A stretch of 6,223 nt of DNA from CAYSLA01 sp964431685 (GTDB lineage: Bacteria > Armatimonadota > UBA5829), in contig CAYSLA010000192.1 in the NCBI GenBank assembly GCA_964431685.1, positions 1 to 6,223 of the forward strand, given 5' to 3'. The notes under the pieces are model-generated. The model had not been told where the DNA came from, did not search any database, and saw nothing but the letters and a program-made list of their open reading frames with translations. The translations under genes and the position numbers were made by a program. Shown here one piece after another: positions 1 through 6,017 of the stretch (the stretch's first letter is position 1; each line of letters begins with the position of its first letter).

Positions 1-59
1 CCTTTGATAGCGCTGGTGCCCAGGTCGAGGCCGATCAGGCATACACTGTCGCCACGCAT
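1..59 (-). CDS. FGGY-type carbohydrate kinase, N-terminal fragment (19 codons, cut by window edge)
   Basis: An ATG at 59-57 opens a frame that stays open to the left edge. It reads MRGDSVCLIGLDLGTSAIKG, the last residue resting on an incomplete codon. The segment IGLDLGTSAIKG matches the first phosphate-binding loop at the extreme N-terminus of FGGY sugar kinases (xylulokinase, gluconokinase and glycerol kinase relatives), where a D-x-G-T-[ST]-x-x-K pattern follows a beta strand. These enzymes phosphorylate a sugar or polyol with ATP in the cytoplasm. The start lies one base after the TAG of the upstream URO-D gene and has no clear Shine-Dalgarno of its own, which suggests translational coupling. 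Other members of the actin/hexokinase superfamily share this loop, so ROK or BadF-type ATPases are weaker alternatives. The rest of the protein and its substrate lie outside the window. Confidence 0.75.
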   Translation of the reverse strand, partial: MRGDSVCLIGLDLGTSAIK

Positions 60-60
60 G

Positions 61-1248
61 CTAGTTTCGACCGTGCTGCCGATAGTACGCGAAACCGTCA
101 ATCAACGTCCTCATATTCTCAATCGGCACGCCGGGGGTAATGGAACTGGTGCACCCGAGCATCAGACCGACCTTAGGCCCATTCGCTACAAGCCAGTCGA
201 TCTCGCGTTTGACATCCGCCGGCGTGCCGTGCGGGAGCGTGCGCGTCACGGAAACGCCACCGATAATGAAGAGGTCGTCGCCGTCACGGGTCTTCATCTT
301 GCATATCGACTCATAGTCCATGCCGTCCTCATACTGGAAGCCCTGAAAGCCGCCTATGCCACACTCCAACAGACGCGGCACCATCTGCATCAGATTACCG
401 TCGCAGTGCCAGATCAGGCGGATACCGGCGTCGAGCAGCGGCTTTATGGCTCGGGCGAAGTGCGGGAACCAGAGCGGCTCGAGCGTCTTCACGTCCACTA
501 GAGTGCCGCGCGAGTCGGCCATATCGTGATCCAAGCGCACTATCCGCGGCAAGCCGCCCTCGATAATGGCCCGGGCCGCTATTCGGTTGTAGACTTCCGA
601 GGCATCGGCGCAAAGCTCGAATCCCCGTTCGATTACGTCGGGATACAATGCATAAGCCATGAAGTAGTTCGCGTAACCATACGTTCCATAGGAGAAGCCG
701 GGGAAGCTGAAGAAGCCGCCGTAGGGCCCCTTAAGCATGCCAAGGCCAAAGATCTTCTGCACTTCAACCTCACCGGCGATGCGGCGAGCCACTTCGGCAT
801 CGGCACTCTGCTCCAAGTCGAGGCGCCACTGCAGTTGCCCCGGGAACACGTAACGCTCCATATGCTCAAGGGCAGCCTCCGGAGAATCGATCACAATCCC
901 GTCCCTTATAATCTCTTCAGCTCCGGTCGTTGCCGCGTGCTCGGTCTTCTCGTCGTATCCCTGATCAGTCATGCTCAGCGGGTTCTCAGGAATCCACTGG
1001 TCCAGGAAACAGACGCCGGACTTGAGCATGAAGTCGCGGTACACCCGCACCGGGTCTTTTGGATAGCTGCCCGGCGGGTTGCCGGAGAGCGCTTCCAACT
1101 GCGACCACTGCATGGTCTGAAACAGCCACGTCGGAATTCCTTTTGTTGGGCGCATTACTATGGTGTCGAGCGCCAGGCGGGCGTTGGACTGCCACTTATC
1201 TTCAAACTGTTGATATCCAATAACGTTTTCCAACTTACTCCCCCTCAT
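61..1248 (-). CDS. URO-D-fold protein B, methyltransferase-like (uroporphyrinogen decarboxylase family)
   Basis: The product is a 395-residue protein when started at the ATG 1248-1246. It has the C-terminal half typical of the URO-D fold (PF01208): IRLIWHCDGN near residues 276-285, MVPRLLECGI after it, then GLMLGCTSSITPG at about 361-373. In corrinoid/CoM methyltransferases of this fold (MtaA, MtbA) the zinc is held by H-x-C plus a distal Cys. Here the first pair reads H281-C282-D283 and the distal C366 is kept, so one ligand position is Asp instead of Cys. The N-terminal arginine-rich motif of HemE is absent, which argues against haem synthesis. The start is uncertain. The ATG overlaps the upstream gene by 14 nt without a good ribosome site, while TTG 1233-1231 sits 4 nt after GGGGGAG. 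A longer frame to 1470 is rejected because its extra N-terminus lies wholly inside the upstream gene and resembles nothing. Substrate unknown. Confidence 0.85.
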   Translation of the reverse strand: MRGSKLENVIGYQQFEDKWQSNARLALDTIVMRPTKGIPTWLFQTMQWSQLEALSGNPPGSYPKDPVRVYRDFMLKSGVCFLDQWIPENPLSMTDQGYDEKTEHAATTGAEEIIRDGIVIDSPEAALEHMERYVFPGQLQWRLDLEQSADAEVARRIAGEVEVQKIFGLGMLKGPYGGFFSFPGFSYGTYGYANYFMAYALYPDVIERGFELCADASEVYNRIAARAIIEGGLPRIVRLDHDMADSRGTLVDVKTLEPLWFPHFARAIKPLLDAGIRLIWHCDGNLMQMVPRLLECGIGGFQGFQYEDGMDYESICKMKTRDGDDLFIIGGVSVTRTLPHGTPADVKREIDWLVANGPKVGLMLGCTSSITPGVPIENMRTLIDGFAYYRQHGRN

Positions 1249-2497
1249 ATCCGATTTTCTTCCATCGCTCGCGTGCGAGAGCCAGTCCTTCCGGGGTGGG
1301 GTCGGGAACGCCGAGGATGCTGGGCGGCGGCTGCCCCGGTCCTGCGTGCGAAGGGAAGGGCGACCAGTGGTCGTTCTCAACGGTTGATCGAGATGCCTCA
1401 TCCCGGAAGTCGGGCACATCGAACGGTGAGCCATCAGCCAGTGCGCTCTTCCAAGCCAGGATGCCAACACTGCTCATAGCTACTCCACGATAGACATCGA
1501 GGAACGGCGGTATTCCTGATCGAATGGCGTTGGCGAACTCGAAATTGGTCCAGAAGTCGCCCCCGCCATGCCCGGCCTGTCTCGCCAGATCCGCGTGCTC
1601 CGGCCAGTCCGGCAGGTATGTTCGCTCGGTCGGTGTGCCTTCCGGGCAGTCCCATTCGTCGTGCCAGACGCGCAGCAGCCCAGGGCCAAAGTAACCCGGC
1701 CCTCGGGTAATCTCCATGGCACCGTGTGATCCATGAACCCTGTACCAGTTGCTGTGCCCGGGCAGCAGCAACCCGAATATGCGGAAGACTGCACCGTTAT
1801 CCATACGACAAAGGATCACCGAGCCTGGGTCTCCGCGCCTGACGGTCCGCGCGTCCACTTCACGGCAGGCAATCGAGAGACCGTTCACCTTCGTTGGCAG
1901 GCAATCGGTAATGAACATCAGAGGGGCCAGTGCGTGCGTGCAGTAGTAGGTCGATGGCAGCCAACTACGCCAGTGATTCATCCCCGCCGATATGTCCAGC
2001 CGGCTCTCCGGGGACATGGGGTGGTTATATTCGCCCTCGGCGTAGGTAACTTCGCCGATCTCGCCTGTGCGGTAGAGCCGCCGCATCTCCATGTTGAACT
2101 GGGTGTAGGGATAGTTTTCGGCAAGCATATAGGTCTTGCCGCTCTTCTCCACTGCTCGGCAGAGCGCCGTCCCCTCGGCCAGGGTGGCATTGCAGACGCA
2201 CTCGCTCATCACGTGCTTGCCGGCGGCCATCGCCTTTATGGCAAACGGTGCGTGTTCGTGGAAATAGTTTGCCAGTATGACCGCATCCATATCGTGCTCG
2301 AGAAAACGATCGTACTCGGTATAAGCGGCTACATCGTGCTTTGTCTGGGCATCGCGCAGCTTCTCTTCCCACGTGTCGCAGATGGCGACGAGCTTCATAC
2401 CGACAACATCCGTAGCTCCCTGGGCGAAACTCTCCCCTCGCCCAACGCCGACCACGCCGACCTTGATCGGCTTTTCATTCACAGCATTGTATATCAT
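1235..2497 (-). CDS. Gfo/Idh/MocA-like protein B, NAD(P)-dependent, with GH109-like active-site residues
   Basis: The product is 420 residues. The N-terminal Rossmann fold has GVVGVGRGESF at about 15-25 and the acidic end of beta-2 in AICDTWEEK at about 38-46. The usual EKP motif of Gfo/Idh/MocA enzymes is replaced by SECV at 98-101, so the conserved lysine is absent. Then come MLAENYPY (E127), AEGEYNHP (Y157, H159), HWRSW (R177) and YYCTHALAP (Y185, T187, H188). Together these resemble the Glu, Tyr-x-His, Arg and Y-x-T-H active-site set that I recall for GH109 glycosidases, which cleave glycosides through NAD-mediated oxidation at C3. The C-terminal part carries HGGGD and DVYRGVA...PDFR blocks shared with its neighbour. 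The ATG start is chosen because AAGGAG lies 10 nt upstream; a GTG at 2524 would begin before that site, inside a palindromic repeat. A plain sugar dehydrogenase is the main alternative. Confidence 0.9.
   Translation of the reverse strand: MIYNAVNEKPIKVGVVGVGRGESFAQGATDVVGMKLVAICDTWEEKLRDAQTKHDVAAYTEYDRFLEHDMDAVILANYFHEHAPFAIKAMAAGKHVMSECVCNATLAEGTALCRAVEKSGKTYMLAENYPYTQFNMEMRRLYRTGEIGEVTYAEGEYNHPMSPESRLDISAGMNHWRSWLPSTYYCTHALAPLMFITDCLPTKVNGLSIACREVDARTVRRGDPGSVILCRMDNGAVFRIFGLLLPGHSNWYRVHGSHGAMEITRGPGYFGPGLLRVWHDEWDCPEGTPTERTYLPDWPEHADLARQAGHGGGDFWTNFEFANAIRSGIPPFLDVYRGVAMSSVGILAWKSALADGSPFDVPDFRDEASRSTVENDHWSPFPSHAGPGQPPPSILGVPDPTPEGLALARERWKKIGYEGE
1238..1244 (-). promoter_or_regulatory. 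Purine-rich ribosome-binding site for URO-D protein B
   Basis: The minus strand reads GGGGGAG directly before and into the TAA stop (1237-1235) of the preceding gene. It is placed 4 nt before a TTG (1233-1231) that is in frame with the URO-D gene. It lies after the alternative ATG at 1248, so it favours the TTG as the true start despite the rarer codon. It suggests stop-start coupling of the two genes. Confidence 0.4.
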
Positions 2498-2507
2498 CTC
2501 AAGAAGA

Positions 2508-2513
2508 CTCCTT
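2508..2513 (-). promoter_or_regulatory. Ribosome-binding site deciding the start of Gfo-like protein B
   Basis: AAGGAG on the minus strand lies 10 nt before the ATG at 2497. It rules against the upstream GTG at 2524, which precedes the site. The site begins 2 nt after the palindrome at 2516-2535, so a hairpin there could affect ribosome access. Confidence 0.7.
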
Positions 2514-2515
2514 AT

Positions 2516-2540
2516 GGCGGACACACCGGTCCGCCCCTAC
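2516..2540. repeat. Short palindromic intergenic repeat (REP-like hairpin)
   Basis: The plus strand has perfect 7-base arms GGCGGAC (2516-2522) and GTCCGCC (2529-2535) around a 6-base loop, followed by CCTAC. On the transcript strand the unit begins GTAGGGGCGGACC and ends GTGTGTCCGCC. As I recall, units of the form GTAGGGGCG-GAC...GTCCGCC recur as dispersed elements in genomes of several phyla, including Chloroflexota and uncultured Planctomycetota-like lineages. Only one copy is visible here, so repeat status is inference. It lies in the 68-nt spacer between the two Gfo-like genes, the longest intergenic stretch of the cluster. No T-run follows on either strand, so it is not a simple intrinsic terminator. 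Confidence 0.55.
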
Positions 2541-2565
2541 AAGTGACTATTCCATCCGATGGCAA

Positions 2566-3687
2566 TCAGTCTCCGTTATACCCCTTCGATTTCCATATCT
2601 TGCGCGCATAGGCGAGGGCCTCTGGTTCAGGCTGGATCTCGCCAAGAACGCTTGGCCAGGGGTCGCCCGGCTTGCGGCAGGTCGGATCGGGCGACCAGTG
2701 ATCATCTCGGTACTGCCGCCGCACGGACTCGATCCGGAAATCGGGAATCTCAAACGTGCTCCCGTCGGCGAGTGCCGAACGGTAGGCCTGGATACCAACA
2801 ATCGAAGCGGCTACACCGCGATAGACGTCCCAGTATGGCGGCTGCCCGGTGCGGATCGCTTCCGCAAAGTTGTAGTTCATGAAGTAGTCGCCGCCGCCGT
2901 GACCACTTTCGGCGGCATTCTTGTGCTCCGGTGGGAACTGGGCCTCTATCACCGTATCTTCGGGCTTCTCATCGCTCTCGTGATAGTTCTCTCGGCGGAA
3001 CCAGACGGAGTTCCTATCGCCGTGCCGCAAGTTCTCCATTGCGCCTTGACTACCGTGAACCCGCACCCACACTCCGTGTCCGCGCAGACTCCCTTGAAGC
3101 AGCTTGACCACGGCCCCGTTGTCCATACGAACGGCGATCATCGAGGCGGCATCGCTGCACCTGGCGATGCGATGGACCACCGGATCGTCTTCGCAAAGAG
3201 TCATGACNNNNNNNNNNNNNNNNNNNNNNNNNNNNNNNNNNNNNNNNNNNNNNNNNNNNNNNNNNNNNNNNNNNNNNNNNNNNNNNNNNNNNNNNNNNNN
3301 NNNNNNNGGGTAGTTTTCGGCGAACATGTATGTCTTGCCGGTCTGCTCTACGGCTTCGATAAGCTCGACACCCTCGGAAACAGTGAAACAGGCTGAGGTC
3401 TCGCTCATCACGTGCATTCCCGCCTTGAGCGCCTTGACCGCAAACGGGGCGTGCTGATGGAAGTAGTTCGCTAGGATCACGGCGTCCATATCGTGTTCGA
3501 GGAACTTGTCGTAGTCGGTATAGGTCGTTACGCTCAGTTCTTTGCCGACTTCCAGAAGGCGTTCCTCCCAGGTGTCGCACAGGGCCACCAACTGCATACC
3601 CAAGTGCGATCCGGCCCCGGCCGCGAACCCTTTGCCGCGGCCAACACCAATCACGCCGACGCGAATCGGCTTCTGCTGATTGCTCAT
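2566..3687 (-). CDS. Gfo/Idh/MocA-like protein A, interrupted by assembly gap
   Basis: This is a paralogue of the gene just downstream. Before the gap (residues 1-126) it has RVGVIGVGRGKGF for the Rossmann nucleotide loop, ALCDTWEERL for the beta-2 acidic turn, ILANYFHQHAPFAVKAL and HVMSETSA, where ETS replaces the EKP motif and its lysine. MFAENY (Glu about 124) then runs into the N run. After the gap it has RMDNGAV, VHGSQGAME, HGGGDYFMNY and DVYRGVAASIVG, ending PDFRIESVRRQYRDDHWSP and KSKGYNGD. All of these blocks align with protein B. The region that would carry the Tyr-x-His, Arg and Y-x-T-H residues falls inside the gap, so its catalytic class cannot be judged. ATG 3687 is chosen because AAGGAG lies 6 nt before it; an upstream in-frame start at 3717 would overlap the preceding gene. 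The reading frame is intact on both sides of the gap. Confidence 0.88.
   Translation of the reverse strand: MSNQQKPIRVGVIGVGRGKGFAAGAGSHLGMQLVALCDTWEERLLEVGKELSVTTYTDYDKFLEHDMDAVILANYFHQHAPFAVKALKAGMHVMSETSACFTVSEGVELIEAVEQTGKTYMFAENYXXXXXXXXXXXXXXXXXXXXXXXXXXXXXXXXXXVMTLCEDDPVVHRIARCSDAASMIAVRMDNGAVVKLLQGSLRGHGVWVRVHGSQGAMENLRHGDRNSVWFRRENYHESDEKPEDTVIEAQFPPEHKNAAESGHGGGDYFMNYNFAEAIRTGQPPYWDVYRGVAASIVGIQAYRSALADGSTFEIPDFRIESVRRQYRDDHWSPDPTCRKPGDPWPSVLGEIQPEPEALAYARKIWKSKGYNGD
3208..3307. other. Assembly gap, 100 N
   Basis: Exactly 100 N lie inside Gfo-like gene A. A round 100 is the usual placeholder for a gap of unknown length. Aligning the flanks to paralogue B gives about 74 missing residues (about 222 nt) between the AENY motif and the segment beginning VMTLCEDD, against the 33-34 codons the gap allows. 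The true gap is therefore probably longer than shown. Confidence 0.97.
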
Positions 3688-3693
3688 CTTATG

Positions 3694-3699
3694 CTCCTT
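3694..3699 (-). promoter_or_regulatory. Ribosome-binding site for Gfo-like protein A
   Basis: AAGGAG on the minus strand overlaps the TAA stop (3700-3698) of URO-D protein A and lies 6 nt before the ATG at 3687. This fixes the start and indicates translational coupling of the two genes. Confidence 0.75.
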
Positions 3700-4867
3700 A
3701 TGCCCGCGGGAACTCACCCTCGGGGTTGTTGCACTCTTCGTGCAGAATCGTCATGAACTTCCTTAATCCTTCGTACGTCACCATTGGCTGAATGCCATGG
3801 TCGCCGTTTGGAAAATAGCGTCCCTTGGCCAGCAGCGGTGGCACTTTGCCGCGAATCTCCGGCTCGATTCGGTGTTCGTTTCCCTCGTTGACAACGTCTT
3901 TTTCCAGCCAGCCGAACATTATCAGTTCCGGGAACTGGTCGCGCAGGGCGAACAGATCGTTGTTGCCATGCACCTCGAATGGATATAGCGAGTTGAATCC
4001 GCACTCAACGAGCAGCGGCACCAGTTGCATCGCGCAACCATCTGAATCGACAGTCAGCACGGCCACGTCGCAAGCCCGTGCCACATCGGCAAGCTCTCGA
4101 TAGAGAGGCGCGCAGAACTCGCGAAACTGATCAGGACCGATCAGCATGCTTGTCTTGTAACCGATGTCCTCCCAACAGGCAACCACTTCCGGGCGCAGTC
4201 GCTCGATCAGTGGAAAGACATGCTTCCTGTTGTTCTCGCGGAAAGTGTCTATTATCTCATGGACAAGTTCCGGATCGTCATACATCGCCAGACTGGCCCC
4301 GACCGTGCCCATCATAGAACGGATGCAGCCGAACGTGCCGCCACCGCCTATGACCAGTGGTCTTGTGCGGTTATCGAACCGTTTGCAGTTAGCCTCTATT
4401 TCATCGGGCGACATGAATTCCTTCGGCGCGGTTCGCGCCTTGTAGAACTCCCACGATGCGCGATCGCGCACGGGGTACACCCGGTATTCCGGCATGCTGT
4501 AGGTGTCGGCGTTGTCTGTCACTTCACGCGTGACGGAGCCGTCTTCGCCTTCGATGGTGACAAAGCCGTCTTCTTCGTGACTTACGGTCTTGATTCCCTC
4601 CGCGCCCCAGGCCAGGGCGAAGTCCGGATAGATGGGACCGGTCGTTCCCCAGTAGCCCAACCAACTCTCGACATCGCGGTTCTCCCAGTTGGTGACGCAG
4701 CCGCCGACGTGCGCGGGCATCCCCGTGGCAACGAGACGCTCGTGGGTCAGGCGGAGGCATCCCCAGCTCATGCCAGGCGCGCCGGGAAAACCGAAGATTG
4801 GCGTGTAGTCCGGCTCTTGTCCGCGTGCAACAGCCAGGAATCTTTCGCGGTCGGTCAGTTTGCTCAT
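3698..4867 (-). CDS. URO-D-fold protein A, divergent metal-site member (uroporphyrinogen decarboxylase family)
   Basis: The product is 389 residues. The opening SKLTDRERFLAVARGQEPDYTP is the usual N-terminus of methyltransferase-type URO-D family proteins (PF01208). The middle has RPLVIGGGGTFGCIRSMMG (about 169-187) and MLIGPDQFREFCAPLYREL (about 241-259). The usual metal segment reads AVLTVDSDGCAMQLVPLL (about 269-286), where the expected H-x-C is D274-S275-D276. The distal Cys region reads YFPNGDHGIQP (about 351-361), with no Cys. All three canonical zinc ligands of MtaA/MtbA are therefore changed, so a thiol-methyltransferase role is doubtful and the reaction is unknown. The HemE arginine motif is absent. 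ATG 4867 follows the amidohydrolase stop by 2 nt, with AAGGAG 8 nt upstream. It is paralogous in fold to the gene at 61-1248 but clearly diverged, and it probably acts on the same pathway. Confidence 0.88.
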   Translation of the reverse strand: MSKLTDRERFLAVARGQEPDYTPIFGFPGAPGMSWGCLRLTHERLVATGMPAHVGGCVTNWENRDVESWLGYWGTTGPIYPDFALAWGAEGIKTVSHEEDGFVTIEGEDGSVTREVTDNADTYSMPEYRVYPVRDRASWEFYKARTAPKEFMSPDEIEANCKRFDNRTRPLVIGGGGTFGCIRSMMGTVGASLAMYDDPELVHEIIDTFRENNRKHVFPLIERLRPEVVACWEDIGYKTSMLIGPDQFREFCAPLYRELADVARACDVAVLTVDSDGCAMQLVPLLVECGFNSLYPFEVHGNNDLFALRDQFPELIMFGWLEKDVVNEGNEHRIEPEIRGKVPPLLAKGRYFPNGDHGIQPMVTYEGLRKFMTILHEECNNPEGEFPRA

Positions 4868-4869
4868 TA

Positions 4870-5979
4870 TCAGATCTCCTTAGTTTCTTTCGCCGTTGCC
4901 GGCGTCAGAGTCGCTGCATTCACGCTCCCTCCGGCCCGGTCGATCAGCCGTCTGGCGTTGTGATAGAACACGTCTTCGAGACTTGCGCTTGTGAGTCCTA
5001 CGCGCTCTGACGCAAGTCGGAAGGCATCAAGCTCTTCATACAGAAAGAACGTGAGAGCCTCCGCCTCGGCACCCTCGACTTCTGCCATGTTCCTGTCGTC
5101 AGATACGTCGCCATACAGACCTTTGGGAACGATATTCACATAGTGCCCGTCGCGTGTAACTCGACGCATGCGCATGCGCAGAATAGGCATGTCGGTGCCG
5201 AACAGGACACGCTTGGGCCCCACGCATCGAAGAATCTGTTCGAATATGTAGTCGTTGGTGTTGGCGCTGAAATCAAAACACATTCGCTCCGTTCCGGCCA
5301 GCACTTCAAACGCGTTGCCAGCGTCTTCATTGCAGTACGCACGCCCGACGTGGGCAATGATAAGACTGATGTTCGGATAGTCCCGCTCGATCTCCAGCAT
5401 CTGCGCAAGATTCAGCGGGTCTTTCAGGCGTCCATCGCGAGGAATGTGCAGCATCACAATCCAGCCGTGGCGGTTGTGAACTTCTAGTTGGTGTCTCGGG
5501 AAGTAGTCAAGAATGCGGATTTCCTTGGATGGAATGTGCGCTGGCGCAAGCGAGAGGTAACTCTTTGCCCCGATGAATCCTCCTGCCAGGACACGTTCCT
5601 CAAGGGTCGCCGCGCTCCAGGCCGGGTCGCTGAAGATCAGCCCGGGCACGCTCGCACGGGCCGAGCAGTCAGATATGTATCCGTTTATCTGCTCGAGATT
5701 GCCTTCCTGTGGAATAGTCGGGAATATAAGCGGAGTAACGCGCTTGCCCGGCAGCATCAGCCGGTAGGTCTCCAGCAAGTCCTCTATCGGATTGTCTTTG
5801 GCCACTCGGTCCGGCCACGTCACTGAGCGCTCTTCACCTCGACGGGGCACGTTGGGCCGATAGTCGCTGTCTCGCCAGACGTGCGTGTGTATGTCTATGA
5901 TCTTATCCGGCAGCCAGTCTCTAAGTCTTGACTCATAGAACTGCCTGTCCACATCCTTGATCTCAATCAGACTTGCCAC
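4870..5979 (-). CDS. Metal-dependent amidohydrolase-2 family hydrolase or decarboxylase
   Basis: The product is 369 residues with the TIM-barrel metal site of the PF04909 amidohydrolase group (ACMSD-like). IIDIHTHVW gives H31-x-H33, WIVMLHIPR gives H178, LIIAHVGRAY gives H210 and VLFGTDMPI gives D263. These match in order the HxH, His, His and Asp set of ACMSD-type enzymes, which bind one divalent metal and either hydrolyse lactones or amides or decarboxylate ring acids. K139 in FIGAKSYLSL is a further candidate site residue. No signal peptide or membrane segment is seen, so it is probably cytoplasmic. The start is a GTG at 5979, supported by GGAGG 9 nt upstream and by the sensible spacing to the HxH motif. 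Next to a sugar kinase and Gfo-like proteins, a lactonase-like step is plausible, but the substrate is not readable from the sequence. Confidence 0.88.
   Translation of the reverse strand: MASLIEIKDVDRQFYESRLRDWLPDKIIDIHTHVWRDSDYRPNVPRRGEERSVTWPDRVAKDNPIEDLLETYRLMLPGKRVTPLIFPTIPQEGNLEQINGYISDCSARASVPGLIFSDPAWSAATLEERVLAGGFIGAKSYLSLAPAHIPSKEIRILDYFPRHQLEVHNRHGWIVMLHIPRDGRLKDPLNLAQMLEIERDYPNISLIIAHVGRAYCNEDAGNAFEVLAGTERMCFDFSANTNDYIFEQILRCVGPKRVLFGTDMPILRMRMRRVTRDGHYVNIVPKGLYGDVSDDRNMAEVEGAEAEALTFFLYEELDAFRLASERVGLTSASLEDVFYHNARRLIDRAGGSVNAATLTPATAKETKEI
4876..4881 (-). promoter_or_regulatory. Ribosome-binding site for URO-D protein A
   Basis: AAGGAG on the minus strand lies 8 nt before the ATG at 4867 and inside the last codons of the amidohydrolase gene, as expected for tightly coupled operon genes. 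Confidence 0.75.
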
Positions 5980-5988
5980 GTTTGCTTA

Positions 5989-5993
5989 CCTCC
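5989..5993 (-). promoter_or_regulatory. Ribosome-binding site supporting the GTG start of the amidohydrolase
   Basis: GGAGG on the minus strand lies 9 nt before the GTG at 5979. It is the only good ribosome site nearby and decides in favour of this non-ATG start. Confidence 0.7.
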
Positions 5994-6017
5994 ATCTGCC
6001 GCAATCCGCATCTTTCG

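Noticed and set aside
1249..1470. N-terminal extension of URO-D protein B to an upstream start at 1470
   Set aside because: The extra 74 residues lie fully within Gfo-like protein B, are low in recognisable content and rich in Arg/Ser/Pro, and would give an overlap of over 200 nt.
526..1479. Long plus-strand open frame of 317 codons
   Set aside because: It lies antisense to URO-D protein B and the end of Gfo-like protein B, has no recognisable motif, and is explained as a shadow of high-GC coding sequence on the other strand.
2516..2535. Rho-independent terminator between the two Gfo-like genes
   Set aside because: The stem is GC-rich but no T-run follows on either strand, and on the transcript strand it is followed at once by a ribosome site.
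1733..2611. Long plus-strand open frame of 292 codons
   Set aside because: It is antisense to Gfo-like protein B, whose minus-strand frame has clear family motifs; no domain is seen in the plus-strand product.
3698..4867. HemE, the haem-pathway uroporphyrinogen decarboxylase
   Set aside because: The N-terminal arginine-containing HemE signature is absent, the context is catabolic, and a second divergent copy is in the same operon.
4220..4963. Plus-strand open frame of 247 codons
   Set aside because: It is antisense to URO-D protein A and crosses into the antisense of the amidohydrolase; no motif is seen.
5986..6017. Natural C-terminal extension of the right-edge oxidoreductase to the stop at 5986
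   Set aside because: The tail has no family similarity, while the alternative frame holds the expected ending; a frameshift explains this better.
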